Below are positions 7,584 to 15,000 of a DNA stretch of 19,672 bases, one piece after another. The DNA comes from CAZUCE01 sp964619265. Lineage in GTDB: Bacteria > Planctomycetota > UBA1135 > GCA-002686595. The notes under the pieces were generated by a model. The model searched no databases. It was given only the letters and a program-made list of their open reading frames with translations, and had not been told where the DNA came from. The position numbers and the translations under genes were made by a program. The stretch's first letter is position 1. Every line of letters begins with the position of its first letter. The DNA lies in assembly GCA_964619265.1 (NCBI GenBank), contig CAZUCE010000057.1, positions 1 to 19,672 of the forward strand. Reading direction: 5' to 3'.

Positions 7584-9101
7584 CTAAGGCAGCTGGAACT
7601 TGCGAAGAACCAGGGAACTCTCCAGGGTTCCTTCGGAGCTGAGCTTTAGCTCGCCGCTTGCGAGCTCGAGCCGAAGGGAGCTCGGGCCCGTGCTCGTGAC
7701 AGTCGGAAAGCAATAGGTCTGGTCCGCGCCGCGGCTGGACTCGGCGCGGATGCCGGTCTCGAGCACCTCGGTCCAGCCCGCTGTGTATTGAGCTAAGCCG
7801 GTTTCGGTGAGTTCGATCGTGCACGGGGCGCGCGATTCGAGCAGATCCCAAGAACCCGCGACAAAACGGGCTTGGCAGTGAAAGTTGGCGGAGGAGACCC
7901 AGCTGCTGCCGGTGAGAAAACCCGATTCGAATCGCACGGTGCATAGCTTCGGGAACACCGCGTCGTCGTAACGGGGGGCGATCTGGACCAGGGTGAACTC
8001 ACCGGCGTCGCGATCCGGTAGTTCGTTGTCGGGGCGTTCCTCGCGGCTGCCGGACTCGAGAATCGCCTCGCTCTCGTCGGAGACCAACAGGTAGGTCTGC
8101 GGTGGAAAAATCTCGCCCACCCCTTCTGGGGCCGCCTCATAGCGCTCGGAGAGCCGCTCGATGCGCAGGCTGCCGCGCTCGGTCGCTCGCGGTTCACCGA
8201 ACATGGCGCGCGCTTCCAAGAGTGTCTTGATGTTGCCGATTTGCCCAGCGCCAAAGCTTGCGACCTCGGCTGCACCGTCTTGGGCGAGCTTTGCGACGTT
8301 CGCGGCCGAGCCGGTTGATTCATCGGCCAGGCGCGCCGCCCCCTCCGCGGAGCGAAGGGCACCCCCCGCAACGTCACCAGTGGACTTGGCGCCGAACTTG
8401 GCCCCTGCGATCCCGAGCGCGACGAGCCCGGCGGCCGCCTTAGCGACGAAGCTACCCGATGGAAGGGGAATGCCCCGCGAGGATCCACCGGCGCGGGCCG
8501 AAGACTTGGCGGAGCGCTTGCCGCTTCGAAGTCTCCACCCGGCAAACCCGCTGATCAGCAGCCCTGAGAGCAAAAAGACGAGACCCTCCAACCGGCTCGG
8601 CATTACCTCCCCGTGGTCCACCAGGGTCAGCTTGGAGGCCGCCCGAAGCTCGGGCCAAAGACCTTTGACCTTCTCCGGAACGCGAGATTCCAGCTGGCCT
8701 CTCGCACGGAAGCGACCCACCGAACGCGGAAGCGACGGCGGCCCATTCGGGCCCTGAAGGAACGTGGAGAGCGGAAGGTCTGCGCCCGAGGCCCTCACCA
8801 GCAACACACTCGCTCCGTCCGCAGGGAACTCGAATTTCCCGGTCTCGAGGACCTCCTCCGCCGTGGCTTCGTCCACGAGGGGAAACACGAGGTCCGCTCC
8901 GAGGCGGTGCCCCCCAGGTGAGAAGATCTGCAGCAGCTGCCCGTGGACCTCCACCGCATTTGGCTCTGGTTCTCCCTCGGACGCCAGTTCCTCCAGCGTC
9001 ATCGGCACGACTTCGTTGGACCCTCCGAGCACCAGCACACTCCCCGTAAACACAAAAAGGCCGCCGAACAGCAGCAAGAACACGAGAAAGAAACGTCGCA
9101 T
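7584..9101 (-). CDS. Unrecognised two-pass membrane protein with Gly/Ala-rich linker and C-terminal soluble domain
   Basis: I do not recognise this 505-residue protein. It begins with two Arg and a hydrophobic helix (residues about 4-27), then an acidic, probably periplasmic domain of about 140 residues. A second helix follows at about 170-190 and ends in a strongly basic stretch (residues about 190-210, many Arg, Lys and Ser). By the positive-inside rule this puts the rest in the cytosol. Residues about 216-290 are very rich in Ala and Gly, with a weakly hydrophobic segment at 218-236. The last 200 residues look beta-rich and contain four Cys (387, 409, 427, 464). The ATG at 9101 gives a good membrane start but has no Shine-Dalgarno sequence. 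No enzyme motif is visible. The layout suggests an envelope sensor or scaffold, but that is a guess. Confidence 0.8.
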   Translation of the reverse strand: MRRFFLVFLLLFGGLFVFTGSVLVLGGSNEVVPMTLEELASEGEPEPNAVEVHGQLLQIFSPGGHRLGADLVFPLVDEATAEEVLETGKFEFPADGASVLLVRASGADLPLSTFLQGPNGPPSLPRSVGRFRARGQLESRVPEKVKGLWPELRAASKLTLVDHGEVMPSRLEGLVFLLSGLLISGFAGWRLRSGKRSAKSSARAGGSSRGIPLPSGSFVAKAAAGLVALGIAGAKFGAKSTGDVAGGALRSAEGAARLADESTGSAANVAKLAQDGAAEVASFGAGQIGNIKTLLEARAMFGEPRATERGSLRIERLSERYEAAPEGVGEIFPPQTYLLVSDESEAILESGSREERPDNELPDRDAGEFTLVQIAPRYDDAVFPKLCTVRFESGFLTGSSWVSSANFHCQARFVAGSWDLLESRAPCTIELTETGLAQYTAGWTEVLETGIRAESSRGADQTYCFPTVTSTGPSSLRLELASGELKLSSEGTLESSLVLRKFQLP

Positions 9102-9533
9102 GCGAAGGGAGTCTCGAAGGGGAACCTAGGGGACCTCATCCTACGCAGCCGCCGGAATCAGCTTCAGTCCGGTTGGTGCTTCTGTGGCAGCCGCCGAACA
9201 GCAATTCGAACCAGCTTGGGCACCGCCTCCGATCGCTCACTCCCAGCGCGGCTCGACTCCCCTGAGATGCTCCACAAAAATGGAAAGCCGTGCGCGTTCC
9301 TCGCCAGCTGCACGGCCCCCGGGCCGCGAGGAGCCGGTTCGCCCAACGACCAGGACGAGTCTGGCAAGCGGCCTCCGAACCCGCGTGCGGAACTCGCTCA
9401 TGCGCCTGGGGCTTGATGAGCCCGGGGCCCAGGACTGCCCCCGGGCCGAAGAACCCGAGCCTCGCACCGGGCGAATTTTCACGTTTCCAAGGCAATCCTT
9501 CCCCTTGCAACCCTTCCTTCGCACGCTGAATCG
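9102..9533. other. Intergenic region between divergent genes, with GC hairpins
   Basis: These 432 bases separate two divergently transcribed genes and must contain both promoters unless transcription starts outside. Open frames of 80-125 codons exist on both strands, but they overlap one another and look like random Arg/Pro/Ser-rich translation of GC-rich DNA. Two hairpins stand out, at 9313-9326 (CGGCCC-CC-GGGCCG) and at 9420-9446. I cannot identify a reliable promoter. Confidence 0.5.
9420..9446. repeat. 8-bp inverted repeat upstream of the TraB-like lipoprotein gene
   Basis: GCCCGGGG and CCCCGGGC form perfect arms around an 11-base loop, ending 87 bases before the ATG of the + strand lipoprotein gene. 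It could be a leader hairpin or an operator-like site. It might equally be a by-product of very GC-rich sequence. Confidence 0.3.
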
Positions 9534-10313
9534 ATGCGCTCCTCTCTAGCCCTCACCTGCTTCCTCTCCCTGCTTCTCTCCTGCGGCTGCTCCAGCTCGC
9601 GCAACTTTCGCGCGGATGCGCCGCTTGAGGTCGTCGTCCTTGGCACCACCCACTCGAGGCATCTAAACAGCGAGACCTACGGCCTGGACGAGCTCGAATC
9701 GATGCTGCGCGCCGTTCAACCCGATGCGGTGCTGACCGAAATTCCGCCCGACCGGTTTGGGCAAGCCGCCGAAGAATTCGCCGCCACCGGCGCCATCGAG
9801 GAGTCGCGCGTTTCACGCTTTCCCGAGTACACCGAAGTGCTGTTTCCGCTCCAAGCCGAACTCGGCTTCGAGATTGTTCCTTGTGCGGGCTGGACCGAAG
9901 AAATGGCGCGGGAGCGCGGCCGCCTCTTGAGCGAATGGGAGACCTCGCGCCCGGAGGACACCGCGGCTGTCGAGGCGGGACAGCGCGGGATTGGCGAGCG
10001 GCTCGAAGCGCTCGGGTTCGGCGACGACCCCCGCGACATGCACGATCCGCGCTACGACGAAGCGGTACGCGCGGGTCTTGAGCCCTACCAGCGCCTGTTC
10101 GGCGATGACCTTGGCCCCGGAGGCTGGGACAACATCAACCAAGCGCACTGGGCGCTTTTGGAGGCAGCCCTGGACCGGCTCGCAGCTGACCCCGCGACAG
10201 AGCGGGTCGCGATCACCTACGGGGCCTGGCACAAGTACTGGTTCCTCGATCGCTTGGCCGAGCGCGACGACGTGCGCGTGCTCGATACGCGCGACTTCAT
10301 CGGGACGGAGTAG
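9534..10313 (+). CDS. TraB/Tiki-superfamily-like lipoprotein
   Basis: This 259-residue protein has a lipoprotein leader: Arg2, a hydrophobic core, and Cys17 or Cys19 as the lipidated residue in a Leu/Ser/Cys/Gly cluster. The body resembles the TraB/GumN/Tiki/EreA group of putative metal-dependent hydrolases. A first strand ends in GTTH (residues 37-40), an acidic site follows at VLTEIPPDRF (Glu69), and near the C-terminus comes YGAWHKYWF with His233, matching the second Gly-x-x-His site of that group. In Tiki proteins these residues bind metal in a protease-like fold. The substrate here is unknown, and a plain hypothetical lipoprotein is the alternative reading. The protein is intact from leader to stop. 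It stands alone on the + strand and converges on the small membrane-protein gene. Confidence 0.78.
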   Translation: MRSSLALTCFLSLLLSCGCSSSRNFRADAPLEVVVLGTTHSRHLNSETYGLDELESMLRAVQPDAVLTEIPPDRFGQAAEEFAATGAIEESRVSRFPEYTEVLFPLQAELGFEIVPCAGWTEEMARERGRLLSEWETSRPEDTAAVEAGQRGIGERLEALGFGDDPRDMHDPRYDEAVRAGLEPYQRLFGDDLGPGGWDNINQAHWALLEAALDRLAADPATERVAITYGAWHKYWFLDRLAERDDVRVLDTRDFIGTE

Positions 10314-10377
10314 CTCAGGCGCCGGGCCGTTAGCGACCGCCCGAGTCCAGCGTTGCCGGCCGCCTCTTCGCGAAGGG

Positions 10378-10596
10378 CTAGAGTCCGGCGCGCAACATCA
10401 CGTACAGGCCCAGGACCAGCCCCGCGCCAACCCCCCAGGTCGCGAGTGGCGTGGCGGTCACCATGGGCAGCACCATCAAACCGATCCCGACACCGAGCTG
10501 CGGAATCCGCAGCTGCTTCTTGCCGTAGATGAAGTAGCCGAGCCCGACGGTGCTCACCACGAACGAGGCGATCATTCCTTCGGGCGACATGTCCAT
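10378..10596 (-). CDS. Small three-helix membrane protein, function unknown
   Basis: This is a 72-residue protein made almost wholly of three hydrophobic segments (about 8-25, 33-50 and 53-70). The conserved-looking motif GLGYFIYGKKQ sits after the first helix, with the basic loop probably cytosolic. Short proteins with this GYFIYGKKQ pattern are widespread in bacteria and sometimes carry a loose 'amino acid transport' label, but I know of no experimental support for that name. The gene starts 45 bases downstream of the hydroxyacid dehydrogenase stop on the same strand, so the two may share a transcript. There are two in-frame ATGs at the start (10596 and 10590), and neither has a ribosome site. 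Confidence 0.75.
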   Translation of the reverse strand: MDMSPEGMIASFVVSTVGLGYFIYGKKQLRIPQLGVGIGLMVLPMVTATPLATWGVGAGLVLGLYVMLRAGL

Positions 10597-10641
10597 GGGA
10601 GGGCCATCGACCGCCCAGGTGCGCAGACTCCAGCTAGATTC

Positions 10642-11748
10642 TCAATAGCCGAGCTCGCGGTCCACCACGTTCAGGAGCGGCTCGCCCACCGAGAATCGGC
10701 GGAAGTTCTCGCGCAGCAGGTCCCAGTGACGCTCGGAGGTCAAAGCTGCCCGGCTCGCCACATGCGGGGTGATGACGACGTTCTCAAAATCCCACAGGGG
10801 ATGGTCCGAGGGGAGCGGCTCGGGCTCGGTGACGTCGAGGCAAGCGCCGCCCAAGGCGCCCGACTCAAGCGCTTCCACCAGGGCGTCCGTTGCAACGATC
10901 TTGCCGCGCCCGATGTTGATCAGGATCGCGCCCGGTTTCATGAGCGCCAACTTCGAAGCCGAAAACAGCCCCTCGGTCTCGTCGGTGAGCGGCAGCGCGA
11001 TCGCCACCACGTCCGCACGGGGTAGCAGTTCATCCAACGCGTCAGCCATGTGAAGTTCCTCCACGTACTCAGGGGCTTCCCGCGCGGTGCGCACCGTAGC
11101 CAGCACGCGCATGTCGAGCCCATGCCCCCGGCGTGCGATCTCGCTGCCAATCCCGCCCATACCCGCCACCAGCAGCGTTTTGCCACTCAGGGCGAACGTC
11201 TCGCCGCCGGCCCCGCGCGCCCAACGCCGTTCGAGCTGTTCGGCGCGATAGTGATGCAATCCGCGCGAGAGTTGGAACAGCATGGCGAAGACATGCTCGG
11301 CGATCGCAGGACCCGAAGTCCCCCGGCCGTTCGTCATGACCAACGACTCCGCGTTGCGCAACTCGTCCATGGCGAGGTAACGCTCCACCCCCGCGCTCCA
11401 AGCTTGCACCCAGCGCAAATTCGGAGCCGCCGCGAGGATCTCAGGCGTCAACAGGTGAGCATCGATGCCATGGGCTCCACCCGCCAGTTCAAGGGCCGCT
11501 GTCCCGTTGAGCCCCGAGATCACCCTTAGATTCGGAGCCAACCCTTGCAGCTCGGCGAGCTGCTCCTCGTTCAAACGACTCGCGAGGTAGATCAGCTCCT
11601 CGGGTAGATCCGCCGCACCGATCGCGGCCACCGAACCGCGCGTGCTTCCGAGCGAACCCGGCATCTCGGCTATTCCTCCCCTAGGCGCACAAGAACCTGC
11701 CAGAAGAAGCAAAACAGGAGCAAATAGCAACGAATTCTGGTGAGCCAT
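10642..11748 (-). CDS. D-isomer-specific 2-hydroxyacid dehydrogenase with a lipoprotein-like leader
   Basis: This 368-residue protein belongs to the D-2-hydroxyacid dehydrogenase family, which reduces 2-oxoacids with NAD(P)H. The catalytic set is complete: Arg281 in NIGRGKIV, Glu310 in TEPEPLP and His329 in ITPHVAS. The nucleotide fold shows GMGGIG (196-201). The strand after it ends in TVRTAR with Arg in place of the Asp that selects NAD, which suggests NADP(H). The oddity is the N-terminus. A hydrophobic run (7-18) followed by Ala-Gly-Ser-Cys20 looks like a lipoprotein signal, although cofactor is not normally available in the periplasm. A start at the internal Met29 (11664) would remove the leader, but the hydrophobic run is in frame and looks selected. 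It probably precedes the 72-aa gene in one transcript. Confidence 0.92.
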   Translation of the reverse strand: MAHQNSLLFAPVLLLLAGSCAPRGGIAEMPGSLGSTRGSVAAIGAADLPEELIYLASRLNEEQLAELQGLAPNLRVISGLNGTAALELAGGAHGIDAHLLTPEILAAAPNLRWVQAWSAGVERYLAMDELRNAESLVMTNGRGTSGPAIAEHVFAMLFQLSRGLHHYRAEQLERRWARGAGGETFALSGKTLLVAGMGGIGSEIARRGHGLDMRVLATVRTAREAPEYVEELHMADALDELLPRADVVAIALPLTDETEGLFSASKLALMKPGAILINIGRGKIVATDALVEALESGALGGACLDVTEPEPLPSDHPLWDFENVVITPHVASRAALTSERHWDLLRENFRRFSVGEPLLNVVDRELGY

Positions 11749-12071
11749 TGGGTAGTTCTACACCAGCACACACTCGATTCCACGCATCCACATGGCAGAT
11801 CCGATAGCTACTCCACAACTAACTGGTCCGAGCCTACAGAGCTCTTAACAAATCGATGGCTGAATCAACGCCTCCCTCGGCCTTGGAAGCCCCGTCTCTA
11901 CAGCGCTACAGGTCATATCCAATGTGGCTCACAGGGTATGAACGGGGCCCACATGGCTAGCAGGCTCCTTCAAGGTGGAGTATTTGCGTCGTCAGACGTG
12001 GACGCCGCTCGCTACAAGAGGCCTTTGGCACAACTAGCTCGGCCAAGCCGGGCTCAGGGAGTCACATGCTT
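11749..12071. other. Intergenic region downstream of the giant gene
   Basis: These 323 bases lie between the end of the giant gene and the start of the dehydrogenase gene, both on the minus strand. A + strand frame of 161 codons crosses it and runs into the antisense of the giant gene, but its translation is rich in Ser, Thr, Arg and Pro with no protein-like pattern. I find no tRNA, no clear terminator and no obvious repeat. The drop in G+C begins about here. Confidence 0.5.
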
Positions 12072-15000
12072 TCAGAATCCCACGGTCCGAACTGCTTCGA
12101 CAACCGAGACCAAGCCCATACCTCCAAACGGCAACAGGAGGGCTCTCATCACCGGACTGGATCGATACGGAGCGAACGCGCCCTGCCCCAAGCTTGCCAC
12201 ACGAACGAGAAGGAGCTCCAGGTGAACAACCTCGTCCGAACCACATTTCTTGAGCTCCAGCAACCGCTTCTCGATCCGGCTCTTGGCAGTGTCTCTTGCC
12301 TCCTCCGCTGCTTTCCTAACCGAAACGGCGGCCCAAATCGCAGAGGAAAACAAGATAGCGCCGGTGAGAATCAGCGGCGCATTCCAAATCCATGCGTCGA
12401 ACAGTCTGTTGCGCCCAATGATAAGCAACGTCAACAAGACAAAAGGCAGCACGATGAGGCGGAGGATCCCTTTGCTTCGCTCCGCTATGAGTCTAAGATC
12501 AATGTAATCATCGACTCGTTCCCGACCCAGAGAGTCTTCCGTTTCAAACCACTCTCGTACGGAATTTGTCCATTCTGTCGAATTTTGTGCGAGAAGTCGT
12601 ACAAAGCGGTGAAAAAGGCGCGTGGTATCGATGACCGCGCATGTCAGGAAAATGGTCAGCGTAATCGCAAGCCAAAAAGTCAGCGACTCCAGAAACCCGG
12701 CGACCCAGCCGCGGCTCGGTGCATACCTCCAGGGCTCGAGCTCGTGGAGCACCAAGCCCAGCAAGAAGAAGCAGACAACCATCGGAATTACTCGCAGCAG
12801 CCTGGCGCGAACTGCAGCCCGATGCATGTACTCGTCCCACAGGGATCCTGGCTGAATCGGCCTCGATGCTGCCTGATCCAAGTCACCCCAGCCGCGAATG
12901 CTCACAGCTCTACGCTCCGCAAGGTACCGAGTGGCCAGCTGTGGAATGCGACTCCTGGCCAAACGAGCCATACTCGCCGAGCTTCTGGGGCTAGGCGGCG
13001 AATCGTCACTCTGGTAATGGCCACCCGATGCAGCTGGAACTACTCCCTGCGCCCAAGCCGATTCCTCATTCTCACGATCAGAAAAGAACCGCTGCTCAAC
13101 ATTCACTCGATTGCCTTCCAGTGACCCGACGCTATGCAAAAGGAAGCGAATCGCCAATATGATGATCGCAAGTCGACACAGAATGGTCGGCCATACGCTG
13201 ATCCCCTCGAAGAAAACGAATGGCTCGGGCGTGTCCGTTTGGTTCTCTAAGTAGACGGCGATCACCAACAGCACCGCGCCGAACCAGATCATACCGATCA
13301 TCCATGGCCTCGCCTGCCATGACTTGAGGGTCGCCTCCAAGCTGAGTCTGCGTCGAATAATCCCCGTTGCATTCGCAGTGAGAATCATGAGCAATGCGAA
13401 CGTGCCGACCAATGCGACCGTGCGCCCGGTAGGCCGATCCGGACGACGCGGAGGGTGGAGCCCCACGTCGTCCGGAAACCTGCCCTGAATGCTGATATCA
13501 TAGGGACCACCTCGTCCGATTTCGAATAGTCGGGGTTGCCGAACTCGATCCATCTCCACTCGCAACTCCGAGGCTCCCACAGCCAACTGGGCGGCGACAA
13601 ACGAAGCTGTTTGATAGCTGTCCCTGAAGGGCGCAATTTCCCTCTGAAAGCGCTCGTGCAGCTCGAGGCCAAAGCTGGAACCGACCAGCAAGTTTCGAGT
13701 CCAAGCGTAGACTCCTGGATTCGCCAGGCGAGCGTCGATGTCGGTAGTGAAGTACTGAACATTCGGCAGAGCCTCTCGCAGGGCCCGCATGATCAGAAGC
13801 TTGTCATACACATCACTTCCCAAAACGCCCACAGCTCGAAGCCGCTGCCCCTTCATCCGCAAGACCCGGTCATGTTCTTCTAGCTTCGCGACCAGCCGTC
13901 GTACGTAGTCGAACTGACTGGTCCCGAACGCGCGCTCCAATCCAGTTGTCTTGGCTTCTGCATCAACTTTCGCTCCGTTGCCCCCCACTTCAGAACTAAT
14001 CGCGCGAAGCACCTGCTCCGGTTGGATTGGGTCCTCCAAAGAGGGGCGTCCGTCGAGACCGCGCATGTATTGATAGACGGTAATTCGGTCCGGATAGAAG
14101 TGACGACTGGGCGACTCCTCACTCAGATTCCGGGCTACCTCCAAGAACATACCGGGCAACTTGCGACCGAAGGGTGTGTCCCACTCAGTCACAAGCGCGA
14201 CTTCGTCTGGAAATCCGGGACTTACTCCACGCCGCAAGAGCTCTTTTCCCAGCTCCCCTAGAACGACCTCGTCACCCAGCACGATATCTCGATAACGAGG
14301 GTTCCCTACTTGCCGCAACTCTCCAGGAATCGACTGCATATCACCAGCGGTCGCTCGAGAATTAAGAAACGTCGCGTGAGCGAGTACGTCCCCAGGATAA
14401 AAGTGCGCCTTCTCGCGATCACGGGCAAGGCGAACTCCAAAACCAGTCATTTGGCGAGCCCCTGCACGCACGTCATTCCGGCTTTTTCTGTAGCTCAGAA
14501 ACTCCAGGGTCGATCCACTCGAGTCGATCTGCGTCCAGCGTTCAATAGCGCTTACGATTTCTGCCGATGAGAACTTCGCCCCTGAGGATCGAAAATGGTC
14601 TTCGACAGTGCTTGCGAGGCGTTCATCTAGCTGCCTTGACCGCCTCGACCCACCAACTTTCGCTTGATTTGGATACAAGTCTCGATCAGAGAGCGTTGAC
14701 TGATCGCCATGAGATCGAAGCTCTCGCCGAATCCCACCGAGCAACTTAAGCCGGTCGAGTCCCTCTGGAATTCCCCCATCGAGCCGCTGTTCCAGAAAGA
14801 ACTGCACGGCTAGTGCGTCGACAATAGACCGAGTATCCGCATCCTCTGACCCGCTCAGGGACTTTGCGGCAGCTTCGGAAACCTTGTATTCCCAGCGAGC
14901 GATTTCGAACAGGACCTGCTCACCGACGGAAACACTGGAGAGGCCCCTGCGCTCATCTGGATCGTACCCCAGATGATTGCGAACGGCTTCACGCCGCAAT

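Noticed and set aside
9136..9549. Overlapping frames of about 80-125 codons on both strands in the divergent intergenic region
   Set aside because: Several mutually overlapping frames of equal quality in both directions indicate chance openness in GC-rich DNA; none has a leader or a recognisable motif.
11749..12071. Possible tRNA or attachment site at the edge of the lower-G+C segment
   Set aside because: I found no T-loop consensus, no cloverleaf pairing and no direct repeat matching the other edge by eye.
11740..12225. Plus-strand frame of 161 codons across the gap downstream of the giant gene
   Set aside because: It overlaps the ends of two opposite-strand genes, lacks a leader and reads as low-information Ser/Thr/Arg/Pro sequence.
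12066..13124. Plus-strand frame of 352 codons antisense to the 3' end of the giant gene
   Set aside because: It lies wholly inside the complement of a secure gene, has no protein-like pattern, and its length follows from the composition of the sense strand.
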